A stretch of 64,000 bases of DNA from DATDAW01 sp036525185 (GTDB taxonomy: Bacteria; Verrucomicrobiota; Verrucomicrobiia; Chthoniobacterales; DASVRZ01), in NCBI GenBank assembly GCA_036525185.1, contig DATDAW010000012.1:1-64000 (forward strand), given 5' to 3'. The notes beneath the pieces were generated by a model. The model did not search any database and was not told the origin of the DNA. It was given only the letters and a program-made list of their open reading frames with translations. How positions within the stretch are numbered: position 1 is the stretch's first letter; every line of letters begins with the position of its first letter. This document shows, one piece after another, positions 9,282 through 18,285 of this stretch. A program made the translations under genes and the position numbers.

Positions 9282-10343
9282 ATGGGCGAAATTCATTTTG
9301 GCGACTTTGTGATCCGGCCTGTGCGTGTCGAGGATCTTGACGGACTCGACGCCCTGGTCGGATCGCTGCAAGAGAGCATGACCTCGCTGCCGAAGGACCG
9401 GGATTTTCTCCATAAAAGAATCATGGCTTCCCTGCGCGCCTTCGATCCGCTGGTGCATTCAGCCGGTAGCGACAGATATCTCTTCGTGCTCGAAGATGGG
9501 CCGCGACAGATTGTTGCCGGTTCCTCGGGAATCCTTGCGAGGGTGGGGGGATTTGATCCCTTTTATTCGTACGCCATCCGATACGAGCCGATCCGGCACT
9601 TGCCGCTGGGCATCGATAGCGAGATCCCGGCGCTGCATCTCGAGAAATCGCACAAGGGCCCTTCGGAGCTGTGCAGCCTGCTTTTGCATCCGGGTTACCG
9701 GCATTCCGGCCTGGGTCGGATGGTGTCGCTTGTGAGGTTTTTGTTCATGGCCGCGTTTCCATACCGGTTCGACGCGACCGTCATCGCTGAGCTGCGCGGC
9801 GTTGTCGATGAACACGGGCGTTCGCCCTTTTGGGAAGCCGTTGGGCGCCCGTTTTTCCAAAAGGACTTCCATTTCGCTGACCAATGGAGCGGGCTCGGCG
9901 ACAAGCAATTCATCGAAGATCTCATGCCCAAATACCCGATTTACATCCCGCTGCTCCCCAAGGACGCGCAGGCTGTTATCGGCGAAGTCCATGAAAAGAC
10001 GAAACCCGCCTTGCGGATTTTGCAGCAGGAAGGCTTCATCAAAACGCAGCACGTGGATATTTTCGATGCCGGCCCGCTTTTGAGTGCGCCGTTGAGGAGC
10101 ATTCGAACCGTAAGCGAATCGCGCAAAAGCATTGTCGAGGACTTCGAAGAAAATACAGCCTGGCCGGAAAAACCTACGCACATTCTCGCGAAACCGCAGC
10201 TCGACTTCCGCGCGTGCCTCGGGGCCGTCCGAGGCGACGAAGGGAAAGTCGTCCTTCCGGCCTATGCGCGGGAACGGCTCGAGATCGAAAAGGGTGACCC
10301 GGTTCTACATGTTTCCATCGCCCGGCAAGGCCCGAATCCGTGA
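9282..10343 (+). CDS. astA: Arginine N-succinyltransferase
   Basis: The protein has 353 residues, near the usual 340-350. The opening IRPVRVEDLDGLDAL and LHPGYRHSGLGRMVSLVRFLFMA are characteristic of AstA/AruF-type acyltransferases with an N-acetyltransferase-like fold. It transfers succinyl from succinyl-CoA to the alpha-amino group of arginine, the first step of the AST pathway in the cytoplasm. It sits between the M20 hydrolase and astD with gaps of about 9 bases, which fits one operon. The ATG start directly follows the hydrolase stop. Confidence 0.93.
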   Translation: MGEIHFGDFVIRPVRVEDLDGLDALVGSLQESMTSLPKDRDFLHKRIMASLRAFDPLVHSAGSDRYLFVLEDGPRQIVAGSSGILARVGGFDPFYSYAIRYEPIRHLPLGIDSEIPALHLEKSHKGPSELCSLLLHPGYRHSGLGRMVSLVRFLFMAAFPYRFDATVIAELRGVVDEHGRSPFWEAVGRPFFQKDFHFADQWSGLGDKQFIEDLMPKYPIYIPLLPKDAQAVIGEVHEKTKPALRILQQEGFIKTQHVDIFDAGPLLSAPLRSIRTVSESRKSIVEDFEENTAWPEKPTHILAKPQLDFRACLGAVRGDEGKVVLPAYARERLEIEKGDPVLHVSIARQGPNP

Positions 10344-10352
10344 TCGCATGAT

Positions 10353-11810
10353 ATGAACCCGACCCCACATTTTATCGGTGGCCGCTGGACCGCCGGCAAT
10401 GGCCCCGTCTTCGCCTCGACAAATCCAGTCGATGGCCAACCCATCTGGCAGGGTGCTGCTGCAGATTCTGGCACTGTAGACGCAGCTGTCGAGGCTGCAC
10501 GCCAGGCATTTCCCGCCTGGGCCGCGTTGCCCGTGGAGGCCCGTGCCGAACGCCTGCGCGCCTTCGCTCGGGCGCTCGAAGCCGACGCTACCAAACTCGG
10601 GCACCTCATCTCCCTCGAAGTCGGCAAACCGCGTTGGGAATCTGCCACCGAGGTGAAAAGCATGATCGGCAAATGCGAACTGACCATTTCTGCCTACGCC
10701 CGGCGTTGCTCGGAGTTCTCCGGCAGCGGCGCCGTAACGCGGTTCCGTCCGCACGGAGTCGTCGCAGTGCTCGGGCCGTTCAATTTCCCGGGACACCTCG
10801 CCAATGGTCACATCATGCCCGCGCTGCTTGCAGGCAATACGGTCATTTTCAAGCCCAGCGACAAGGCCCCGCTCGTCGCCGAACGCACGGTGCAACTCTG
10901 GGAGGAATCCGGACTTCCGTCCGGCGTGCTCAATTTGCTCCAGGGCGCCGCGGAACCCGCCCGTGCGCTGGCGGCTCACGATGGCGTAGACGGCGTCTTT
11001 TTCACGGGCAGCAGCCGTGCCGGCATCGCGCTCAACGAAGCCGCTGCCCGGACGCCTGGCAAGATCCTCGCTTTGGAAATGGGCGGTAACAACCCGCTGG
11101 TGGTGCACGATCCGGGCGATCTCACTGCCGCTGCATTTCTCGCCGCGCAATCCGCCTTCATCACGTCCGGCCAGCGTTGCACTTGTGCCCGCCGGCTTTA
11201 TGTGACAGCTGCCACGCCGCCCTCTTTTCTGGAAAAGCTCACCGCAATCACCGGAGCGCTGCGTGTGGGAGCGCCGGAAGACGACCCCGAACCGTTTGCA
11301 GGACCACTCATTTCCGCGGAAGCGGCGTCTGCGTTTCTTCAAAAACAGGAAGAACTGCGGGCCGCCGGCGCTGGGAAGCTGCTGGAGGGCCGTTCGCTGC
11401 GAGCGGGAAGCGGACTTGTCAGCCCGGCGATCTGGGACGTTACGGAGCTTAGCGGCCTGCCCGACGAGGAAACTTTCGGACCATTGCTGCAAGTCGTTCG
11501 TGTGGAGACGCTGGAAGACGCGATCCGGGCCGCCAACGACACGGATTACGGCCTCGCAGCCGGCATCATTACCCGGGACCGCAAGGCCTACGAAACATTC
11601 CGCAACTCTGCGCGCGCCGGGATCATCAACTGGAACCAGCAGCTTACCGGGGCCAGCGGTGCGGCGCCATTCGGCGGCATCGGCCTTAGCGGAAATCACC
11701 GGCCCAGCGCCTATTTTGCCGCCGATTATTGCTCCTATCCCGTTGCATCGCTGGAAGCCGAAACACCGGAAGTCCCGGCCGCGCTGCCACCGGGCGTCAC
11801 GCTGTATTAG
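10353..11810 (+). CDS. astD: N-succinylglutamate 5-semialdehyde dehydrogenase
   Basis: This is a 485-residue aldehyde dehydrogenase of the AstD branch. It opens HFIGGRWTAGNG. The Rossmann segment VLGPFNFPGHLANGH is followed by the general-base E242 in LEMGGNNP and the catalytic C276 in TSGQRCTCARRL; the TC-A-RRL ending is usual for AstD. It oxidises succinylglutamate semialdehyde to succinylglutamate with NAD. It lies 9 bases after astA and 3 bases before astB. The preceding transaminase step (AstC) is not encoded in the window. Confidence 0.95.
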   Translation: MNPTPHFIGGRWTAGNGPVFASTNPVDGQPIWQGAAADSGTVDAAVEAARQAFPAWAALPVEARAERLRAFARALEADATKLGHLISLEVGKPRWESATEVKSMIGKCELTISAYARRCSEFSGSGAVTRFRPHGVVAVLGPFNFPGHLANGHIMPALLAGNTVIFKPSDKAPLVAERTVQLWEESGLPSGVLNLLQGAAEPARALAAHDGVDGVFFTGSSRAGIALNEAAARTPGKILALEMGGNNPLVVHDPGDLTAAAFLAAQSAFITSGQRCTCARRLYVTAATPPSFLEKLTAITGALRVGAPEDDPEPFAGPLISAEAASAFLQKQEELRAAGAGKLLEGRSLRAGSGLVSPAIWDVTELSGLPDEETFGPLLQVVRVETLEDAIRAANDTDYGLAAGIITRDRKAYETFRNSARAGIINWNQQLTGASGAAPFGGIGLSGNHRPSAYFAADYCSYPVASLEAETPEVPAALPPGVTLY

Positions 11811-11813
11811 AAT

Positions 11814-13136
11814 ATGGAAGTCAACTTCGACGGCCTTGTCGGGCCAACTCATAATTTCGCCGGCCTCTCTCCCGGCAACATCGCGTCCACGTCCAACAAA
11901 GGACTGGTTTCGAATCCCCGCGAAGCGGCGTTGCAGGGGATTCAAAAAATGAAACTGCTTGCCAGCCTCGGCGTCCCCCAGGCTTTTTTGCCGCCCCTGG
12001 AGCGCCCATCGCTGCGGATCCTGCGCGAATGCGGCTTCGATGGTCAGGATCCCCTTGCCGCGGCGTTCAAGGAAGCGCCCCGGCTGCTGGCAGCCGCCTG
12101 TTCCGCGTCTTCCATGTGGACCGCGAACGCCGCCACGGTTGCGCCCTCTTTTGATACTGCCGACGGCAAAACCCATTTTACCCCCGCGAACCTCTTCGCG
12201 AATTTCCATCGTTCCTGGGAATCTGTCGAAACCTCGGCCAATCTGCGGCGCATTTTTTCCGATCCGGCTTTTTTTACGCATCATCCACCCCTGGCTGGTG
12301 GCACGGCATTTAGCGATGAGGGCGCCGCGAACCATACCCGGCTCGCGCCGTCCCACGATCAGCCGGGGCTGCACGTCTTCGTCTACGGCTTTTCCGTTTG
12401 GGATCCCTCGCGTCCCAGACCTGTAAAATTCGTCGCGCGCCAAAGCCTGGAATCCTGCCAGACCATCGCCCGGCTGCATGGACTGCGCGAGGAGGATTGC
12501 GTTTTTCTGCAACAGAATCCGGCCGCCATCGATGCCGGCGTTTTTCACAACGATGTCATCGCCACTGGAAACGAAAACGTGATGCTCTACCACGACACGG
12601 CCTGGGTCGAATCCATCGACGTGCTTAAGCGCCGTTATGAAAAAAAGTTCAACGCCGAATTGTGCGCCATCGAAGTGCCGTCCAGCCGTGTTAGCATCGC
12701 GGACGCCATCACGTCCTATCTTTTCAATAGTCAGATCGTTACTTTGTCGCCCGGTGAAATGCTCCTCGTCGCACCGTCAGAATGCGAAGAAAACAACAAC
12801 GTGCGGGCGTTCATTGAGGACATGGTGTCCGATGCAGCGAACCCTATCAACGGGGTCCGTTATCTCAATTTGCGCGGATCCATGAGTAACGGCGGCGGCC
12901 CCGCGTGCCTCCGGCTCCGCGTTGTGCTCGACGAAGACGCCTGGCGGCGGATCGCCGAAGGCGTAAAAATCACGCCCGGTTCGGCGGCGATTCTGGAAGA
13001 TTGGGTAAAACGAAACTATCGTTCCGAGTTGCGGCCTGAAGATCTCGTCGACACAGCGTTGATCGACGAGACCCAAGAAATGCTCAAAGAGCTCACGTCG
13101 ATTATTGGAGTTGGGCCGCTTTACGCGTTTCAGTAA
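11814..13136 (+). CDS. astB: N-succinylarginine dihydrolase
   Basis: The protein has 440 residues, the standard AstB length, and starts EVNFDGLVGPTHNFAGLS, a hallmark of the family. The catalytic residues are in place: E169 in AFSDEGAANH, H245 in VFHNDVIATGNE, and C365 in NGGGPACLRLR (Cys365 is also the catalytic residue of E. coli AstB). The pentein-fold enzyme hydrolyses succinylarginine to succinylornithine, two ammonia and CO2. It is the last pathway gene, three bases after astD. An outer-membrane-like protein gene follows. Confidence 0.96.
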   Translation: MEVNFDGLVGPTHNFAGLSPGNIASTSNKGLVSNPREAALQGIQKMKLLASLGVPQAFLPPLERPSLRILRECGFDGQDPLAAAFKEAPRLLAAACSASSMWTANAATVAPSFDTADGKTHFTPANLFANFHRSWESVETSANLRRIFSDPAFFTHHPPLAGGTAFSDEGAANHTRLAPSHDQPGLHVFVYGFSVWDPSRPRPVKFVARQSLESCQTIARLHGLREEDCVFLQQNPAAIDAGVFHNDVIATGNENVMLYHDTAWVESIDVLKRRYEKKFNAELCAIEVPSSRVSIADAITSYLFNSQIVTLSPGEMLLVAPSECEENNNVRAFIEDMVSDAANPINGVRYLNLRGSMSNGGGPACLRLRVVLDEDAWRRIAEGVKITPGSAAILEDWVKRNYRSELRPEDLVDTALIDETQEMLKELTSIIGVGPLYAFQ

Positions 13137-13273
13137 GGACGCGATTGCGCAGCTTGTGCAAATATAAACAATACCGAATCGTGCTTTTTAGGCGCGCCAC
13201 GTTCAGAATCGTTTTCTCCGCGTGTGATTGGAGGAAACCAGCGAGTGGCATTCATTCTGCTTTTTTGCGGCGA

Positions 13274-14092
13274 ATGACGAGTGAAACTTTGAAAACCTGC
13301 CTGGTTCTTCCTGCTCTAGCCTTGTTAACAGTCTCGGTTCACGCCGGTGAAACCGAAGCGGCACCGCCGATGAAGGAGGCGCCGCCTGTTGCCGAGACGA
13401 AGCCGAAAGTTGTCTCGGGGACGTTAGTTCTACAAGCTAACACACACTTTTTCTCCTATGGTTCGGACATCTGGGGTGCTGGGAACAACTGGAATGATCT
13501 CGTTTTTGAACCGTCGTTGGAACTTAGCATTGACCTCGGCAAAGGCTTCAACCTGTTCTTCGGGACGTGGTGGGACATCAACGACAACGATGTATCCAGC
13601 ATTGGTAATCGCATTCAGGAAATCGACGTCTGGGCAGGTGTCGGATACACGACTGGCAAGTGGAGCTTTTCGCTCGCCTACCAGGCTTGGCTGTATCTCG
13701 AAGAGACGGAGGAGATCGTCGATTTCAAAGTCGCCTACGATACATTCCTGCATCCCAGTATACTTATTCACGGTCGCATCAACGCAGGCGCTGCTTCAGG
13801 AGACGAAGGCGTCGTCGTCGTTCTCGGCCTGTCCGAAGGCTTCGAAGCGGGGCCTGTTACATTCAATTTTCCGCTCAAAGTCGGTTTCATGACGGATGGC
13901 TTCCAGGCTGGCGACGCCGGTTTCGGATATGCCAGTCTTGCCGCGGAAGCCAGTGTCCCCGTCCCGTTTTTGCCAGGCGACTGGACTTATGGCGTGGGTG
14001 TGACCGGCTATTATACCGATCCCAATGTCGTTCCCAACAACCCGGACGACACTTTCGTTGTTGGCAGCACGACTCTGACGCTGACTTTCTGA
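13274..14092 (+). CDS. Outer-membrane beta-barrel-like protein
   Basis: I place the start at the ATG at 13274 because it gives a clean signal peptide (LKTCLVLPALALLTVSVHA, then GETEAA); upstream in-frame codons read as noise. The mature 250 residues alternate hydrophobic and polar residues in strand-length blocks with many aromatics, and the protein ends LTLTF, the terminal Phe typical of outer-membrane barrels. No specific family is recognised. Its place between astB and the amino-acid importer suggests an outer-membrane channel for basic amino acids. That role is inferred from position alone. Confidence 0.7.
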   Translation: MTSETLKTCLVLPALALLTVSVHAGETEAAPPMKEAPPVAETKPKVVSGTLVLQANTHFFSYGSDIWGAGNNWNDLVFEPSLELSIDLGKGFNLFFGTWWDINDNDVSSIGNRIQEIDVWAGVGYTTGKWSFSLAYQAWLYLEETEEIVDFKVAYDTFLHPSILIHGRINAGAASGDEGVVVVLGLSEGFEAGPVTFNFPLKVGFMTDGFQAGDAGFGYASLAAEASVPVPFLPGDWTYGVGVTGYYTDPNVVPNNPDDTFVVGSTTLTLTF

Positions 14093-14105
14093 ACCGATGC
14101 CGCGC

Positions 14106-14136
14106 CGAAGCGCCCTGCCAGCTGGCAGGGCCTTCG
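14106..14136. terminator. Long GC-rich palindrome after the outer-membrane protein gene
   Basis: A perfect 20-bp palindrome (GCCCTGCCAG then CTGGCAGGGC, 14112-14131) is extended by CGAAG and CTTCG. It begins 14 bases after the stop and could form a very stable hairpin. No T-run follows, so it is either a Rho-independent terminator of weak type, an mRNA 3' end stabiliser between operon segments, or a short relative of the intergenic inverted repeats elsewhere in this window. Confidence 0.5.
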
Positions 14137-14259
14137 CTGGACAAGTGCTCCAGAAGGCGCATTCACGTCTTGAAAACGCCGGATAATCTCCTCATCCTGA
14201 GGTAATCCGGCGACTTGAACAGCGGGTCGTGGATAAAAATCAACAGCATTATCGTTATT

Positions 14260-15036
14260 ATGAAAAAATGTCCGATTAGTATTGTCCGTGTCCTGCTGTT
14301 TGCAGTTTCAGCCGCCTGCATGGCCCTCGCTGCCGGTTGCGGTGGCGACAACAAGGACAAACCTCTCGTCGTTGGCACCGAAGCCCAGTTTCCTCCGTTT
14401 GAATTCAAGGACACCAGCGGAAATCTAACCGGTTTTGACATCGACCTTATCAAGGCCATTGGTGAAAAGATTGGCCGGAAAATCACGCTGCAGGACATGC
14501 AATTTTCCGGAATCATTCCCGCGCTCCAATCCGGACAAATTAACATGGCGATCGCGGGCATGTCCGTAACCGAGGAGCGTAAAAAATCCGTCCTTTTCAG
14601 CGATCCCTACATCGATGCGGGATTGTCCATCCTGGTCGGGATCAATGACACCACAACCAAGAGTTCGGACGACCTTGCCGGCAAAAAGGCCGCGGTTCAT
14701 CTCGGTTCCACGGGCGCAAAGAAAGCCGATGAACTCAAGGCGGCGGGCAAATTGGGAGCCGTCAGTTACTACAATTCCTCGACCCTCGCCATCATGGAGC
14801 TCGTCAAGGGCGGCGCGGATTGTGTGATCATCGACAATCCGTACGCGCAGACTTTCAACGCCAAGGAACCCGGCAAAATCAAAATCCTGCCCGAAGTCCT
14901 TGCCAGCGACTCCTACGCCATTGCGTTCAACCTGAAATCCACCGAGTTGCAGGCTGAGGTTAACAAAGCCCTGGCAGCCCTTACTGCTGATGGAACGATT
15001 GAGAAGATCAAGGCCAAATACTTCGGGACCGATTAG
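14260..15036 (+). CDS. Amino-acid ABC transporter substrate-binding lipoprotein
   Basis: The ATG at 14260 gives 258 residues starting MKKCPISIVRVLLF; the lipobox LAAGC follows, so the protein is lipid-anchored at Cys after cleavage. The mature part is a family-3 solute-binding protein: VGTEAQFPPFEF, GFDIDLIKAIGEKIGR, AIAGMSVTEERKKSVLFS. These bind polar or basic amino acids such as arginine, histidine or glutamine. With the permease and ATPase behind it and the ast genes in front, arginine or ornithine is the likely ligand. Upstream in-frame codons (to 14215) add a hydrophilic stretch that would spoil the signal peptide. Confidence 0.9.
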   Translation: MKKCPISIVRVLLFAVSAACMALAAGCGGDNKDKPLVVGTEAQFPPFEFKDTSGNLTGFDIDLIKAIGEKIGRKITLQDMQFSGIIPALQSGQINMAIAGMSVTEERKKSVLFSDPYIDAGLSILVGINDTTTKSSDDLAGKKAAVHLGSTGAKKADELKAAGKLGAVSYYNSSTLAIMELVKGGADCVIIDNPYAQTFNAKEPGKIKILPEVLASDSYAIAFNLKSTELQAEVNKALAALTADGTIEKIKAKYFGTD

Positions 15037-15057
15037 TCTGTTCGTTTGACCACTGCG

Positions 15058-15741
15058 ATGAGCATCATCGTTGAATACCTGCGGCACATGGCTGCTGCTG
15101 CCCCCAATCTATTGTTCGGGGCGGTGATCACCATCGTCACTGCCTTCGTTGCTGAGGCATTGGCATTGATCCTCGGCCTCGGCCTGGCTGTGATACGGCT
15201 TTTCGGTGGTAGTAAATCCAAACTGGCAGTGATTGGCTATGTCGATCTCATCCGCGGGACGCCGCTGTTCGTGCAGGTGTTGTTCATCTACTTTGGGATT
15301 CCGGGGTTGATCAGCGGCGTGACTGGCGGTCCCTTTAATATCAACCCGTTCGTAGCGGGGATTGCCGCGCTGGCCCTCAACGGAGCTGCCTATCTCAGCG
15401 AGATCTTTCGCGCTGGAATCAACTCGGTGGACAAAGGTCAATGGGAGGCGTCGCGTTCGCTGGGACTTTCCAAGGCTAAAACATTCATCCACGTGGTTCT
15501 TCCCCAGGCCTTTCGGCAAAGTCTCCCTCCCATGGGGAATGACTTCATCACCCTCATCAAGGATACCAGCTTGCTATCGGTAATCGCCGTTTCTGAGATC
15601 GTTATGCGCGGGCAAAACTACATCGCCACAACGTATGCCGCGTTCCCGACCTACCTTGCCATCGCAATTACCTATCTTTTGATCACCACCCCTCTGTCGC
15701 GTTTTGTCGGGAACTTGGAAAAAAGGATCAACACGCCATGA
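15058..15741 (+). CDS. Amino-acid ABC transporter permease (HisM/QM family)
   Basis: This is a 227-residue membrane protein with about five hydrophobic helices. The HisM-type signature is present (VDLIRGTPLFVQVLFIYFG), and the EAA loop reads EASRSLGLSKAKTFIHVVLP with QAFRQSLPPMGN after it, the docking site for the ATPase. A single permease of this family normally acts as a homodimer. The ATG at 15058 is preferred over an in-frame TTG at 15046. The stop overlaps the ATPase start by ATGA, so the two are translationally coupled. Confidence 0.92.
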   Translation: MSIIVEYLRHMAAAAPNLLFGAVITIVTAFVAEALALILGLGLAVIRLFGGSKSKLAVIGYVDLIRGTPLFVQVLFIYFGIPGLISGVTGGPFNINPFVAGIAALALNGAAYLSEIFRAGINSVDKGQWEASRSLGLSKAKTFIHVVLPQAFRQSLPPMGNDFITLIKDTSLLSVIAVSEIVMRGQNYIATTYAAFPTYLAIAITYLLITTPLSRFVGNLEKRINTP

Positions 15742-16469
15742 GTCTCCCTATTTACACACATGAGCTGCATAAAAAATACGGCGACCTGCATGTTCTACGC
15801 GGCATTAGTGTGGACATTCCTGAAAACCAGACCGTCTGCGTCCTCGGTCCGTCCGGTTCCGGCAAAAGTACCTTCATTCGCTGTCTGAATCTATTGGAAG
15901 TACCCACGGAAGGCGTCATCCGGCTTGGCAACGTGGAGATCACCGATCCGAAGGTGGATCTCGACGCCGTCCGTATGGATGCCGGGATGGTATTCCAGCA
16001 TTTCAATCTTTTTCCGCATCTAACCGTTCTGCGAAACATTACACTGGCGCCGATGAAGGTCCGGAAAATCCCCAAAGCCGAAGCGGAAGAAACCGCGTTG
16101 ACCCTTCTCGAAAAAGTGGGCCTCAAAGAAAAGGCGAACGTTTATCCCTCGCAGCTTTCCGGCGGACAGAAACAGCGTGTGGCCATCGCCCGCGCCCTGG
16201 CGATGAAACCGAAAATCTTGCTTTTCGACGAACCGACCTCCGCGCTCGACCCGGAAATGGTCGGCGGCGTGCTCAATGTCATCAAGTCGCTCGCCGGCAC
16301 GATCACAAGCGTCATCGTCACGCACGAAATGAATTTTGCCCGCGATGTTGCCGATCGAATCCTGTTCATGGACGGAGGGTATGTCGTCGAGGATCTGCCT
16401 CCGACGAAGTTTTTCTCGAACCCGACAACTGCGCGTGCCAGGCAGTTTCTCGGCGAGTTTTGCAAGTAA
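15738..16469 (+). CDS. Amino-acid ABC transporter ATP-binding protein
   Basis: This 243-residue polar-amino-acid ATPase of the HisP/GlnQ/ArtP group has Walker A GPSGSGKST, Q-loop VFQHFNLFPH, signature LSGGQKQRVAIARAL, Walker B ILLFDEPTSALDPE and the switch His in VTHEMNF. It energises the importer formed with the permease and lipoprotein upstream. Its start overlaps the permease stop. It ends the plus-strand arginine catabolism and transport cluster that began at 8082. Confidence 0.95.
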   Translation: MSLPIYTHELHKKYGDLHVLRGISVDIPENQTVCVLGPSGSGKSTFIRCLNLLEVPTEGVIRLGNVEITDPKVDLDAVRMDAGMVFQHFNLFPHLTVLRNITLAPMKVRKIPKAEAEETALTLLEKVGLKEKANVYPSQLSGGQKQRVAIARALAMKPKILLFDEPTSALDPEMVGGVLNVIKSLAGTITSVIVTHEMNFARDVADRILFMDGGYVVEDLPPTKFFSNPTTARARQFLGEFCK

Positions 16470-16804
16470 CCGGGACCTCTTCCCCCTCGTTGGCGGACGT
16501 GCGTCTTCCAGGTTAGAAGCTTGGCGATCGGGCGTGAATAGACCCCCCGGGGGCGAGCATCATCTCGTCATCTTCCTTCAAGAAAGAACCTTGCCGAGGA
16601 AAGCACGCATTACGTGGTTGAATTGCTCAGGCCTTTGCAGCGGGGCGAAATGGCTGACGCGCGCCGTCGTGCTCTACGTGGCCTTGATCGCTGGTGACCG
16701 GCAGGGGCGCGGCAGCGTGCGCTTCGAAATTCCCAAGGTCATCGTCGCAGGATTCCATATTGATCTGGCTCAAAGTACACATCCATGGCTGTTCCAGAAG
16801 AGAT
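16470..16804. other. Spacer between convergent genes, with a decayed fragment
   Basis: These 335 bases lie between the ABC ATPase (plus) and a DUF3817 gene (minus). Apart from the short alpha/beta-hydrolase-like fragment listed separately, I see no gene. A CCCCCCGGGGG run near 16543 is the only striking composition. No clear hairpin with a T-run was found for either gene. Confidence 0.5.
16578..16664 (-). pseudogene. Possible C-terminal remnant of an alpha/beta-hydrolase
   Basis: The minus strand reads ARVSHFAPLQRPEQFN then HVMRAFLGKVLS and a stop. This is like the end of many alpha/beta-hydrolases, where the catalytic His in a GHF/SHFAP motif is followed by PE-x-FN and a final helix ending in FL. 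Only about 28 codons keep the likeness, and upstream the frame is lost. It is short enough that chance cannot be excluded. Confidence 0.35.
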
Positions 16805-17206
16805 TCATGAAGTTGCAGCGTCCTCGGGAGTGTTGAGTGGTTGGAGCTGGTCTTTGCGGGCGAAGAGCCCTCGCACCGTGAGAAATCCAAGAGGTATGAA
16901 GCTGGCAAGACCTGCTTTGGCGATGTCGCTGATTGTCCATCGGTTGGCGATTGCGCATTCCAATAATTGCAGCCAGTAGATTATAAATGCGGCGCCGTGC
17001 AAGGGACCGAGAACCGCCACGAGTTGAGGGATTCCTGCCGCATATTTAAGCGGAACGGCGAGGGCAACCAGGAGCAACAGGGAAACGCCCTCGATATAGC
17101 CGAGGATTCTTAATCGGCCCACGGATGAACTGATAAGGCTCCCGATGGCTTTGTCTTTGCCCCGGACGGCAGAAGGTTGCTGATGAGGATGAGGATTCGT
17201 CGTCAT
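16805..17206 (-). CDS. DUF3817 small integral membrane protein
   Basis: The protein has 133 residues. After a polar N-terminus the segment LRILGYIEGVSLLLLVALAVPLKY matches the start of the DUF3817 (YdzA-like) family. Two further helices follow (LGPLHGAAFIIYWLQLLECA and ASFIPLGFLTV). These proteins sit in the inner membrane and have no assigned role. The gene is divergent from the sirtuin gene, with about 180 bases between. Confidence 0.85.
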   Translation of the reverse strand: MTTNPHPHQQPSAVRGKDKAIGSLISSSVGRLRILGYIEGVSLLLLVALAVPLKYAAGIPQLVAVLGPLHGAAFIIYWLQLLECAIANRWTISDIAKAGLASFIPLGFLTVRGLFARKDQLQPLNTPEDAATS

Positions 17207-17386
17207 ATGGAAGCAAGGGACGCCAACAGGGAATGCCCGAGCTGAGAAGAAAAATCGTGGCCGTCGTAACCGCGAAGGGGACCAGAGCGGGCACTGCGCG
17301 GTGGCGCGCGAGAGCCGTTCCGGGGATGTTTTTCGCGGCGTCGTCTACTTCTTGTTGCTTCCTTTCCCACGCCATAGCGTTGGTGT

Positions 17387-18127
17387 GTGAATATTTCGCC
17401 CGATCTGGTTCAGCTTCTCAACAACGCCCAACGGGTGACCGTCCTCACGGGGGCGGGTGTGTCTGCGGAAAGTGGCGTTCCGACATTTCGCGATGCGCAG
17501 ACCGGCCTTTGGGCGCGTTTCCGGCCCGAGGAACTTGCCACGCCGACGGCGTTCCGCCGCAATCCGAGGCTGGTCTGGGAGTGGTATGCCTGGCGGCGCG
17601 AACTCGTCGCCAAGGCTCGGCCGAATCGCGCCCATTTCGCGCTCGTGGAATTGGAACGACGAACATCCCAGTTCACGCTCATCACCCAAAATGTGGACGG
17701 TCTGCATCAGCGTGCCGGCAGTCGGAACGTGATTGAATTGCATGGGAATATCACGCGCACGAAATGCTTTGAGGAGGACCGGGTGTTGACGGACTGGCCG
17801 GACACTGGTGAAGTGCCGCCCCGGTGTCCGAATTGCGGCGGGCGCTTGCGTCCCGATGTTGTCTGGTTCGAGGAGATGCTGCCAGCGGAAGCGACTTCGC
17901 GCGCATTTGAGAGAACTGCGGGGTGCGAAGTTTTCCTGTCCATTGGCACATCCACGGTTGTTTATCCGGCTGCGGCGCTGCCGTTTCACGCACTGGAAAA
18001 CGGCGCCACGGTGGTCGAGATCAACCCAGATCCCACGCCGTTGACGGAGAATGTGCACTACGCCCTTATAGGCCCGGCCGGCGAAGTCTTGCCGGAACTT
18101 TTAAAGAGATTATCGCAACACGGGTGA
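17387..18127 (+). CDS. cobB: NAD-dependent protein deacylase, sirtuin (CobB-type)
   Basis: The protein has 246 residues from a GTG start. It shows TGAGVSAESGVPTFRD, the catalytic H119 in IELHGN after TQNVDGLH, and a CPNCGG zinc pair (C147, C150) with one earlier Cys (C127), as in E. coli CobB. It also has Y67 and R70 in WYAWRR, the Tyr-x-x-Arg pair that lets SIRT5 and CobB bind succinyl- or malonyl-lysine. It should therefore remove acidic acyl groups, as well as acetyl, from lysines in the cytoplasm. It lies about 900 bases past the end of the succinyl-CoA-using arginine cluster. It is not in the same operon, but the pairing is suggestive. Confidence 0.93.
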   Translation: MNISPDLVQLLNNAQRVTVLTGAGVSAESGVPTFRDAQTGLWARFRPEELATPTAFRRNPRLVWEWYAWRRELVAKARPNRAHFALVELERRTSQFTLITQNVDGLHQRAGSRNVIELHGNITRTKCFEEDRVLTDWPDTGEVPPRCPNCGGRLRPDVVWFEEMLPAEATSRAFERTAGCEVFLSIGTSTVVYPAAALPFHALENGATVVEINPDPTPLTENVHYALIGPAGEVLPELLKRLSQHG

Positions 18128-18285
18128 CCACCCAGGGCTTTTTCGGCCGATGCCAGGATCTGTGGATGCCTAAAATGCCGGATGTTGCGCTGCATTCTGG
18201 CTTGTCCGGCCATACCTAAAAGTATGGGTGAGACAAGAAACTAGGTATTGGGCGGCCTGGATGCTCAGGGACATAGTTCGGAACT

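Noticed and set aside
10305..12593. 762-codon open frame on the minus strand
   Set aside because: It is antisense to astD and astB, which carry intact catalytic motifs. Its translation is Arg/Gly-rich with no domain, as expected for a shadow frame in GC-rich DNA.
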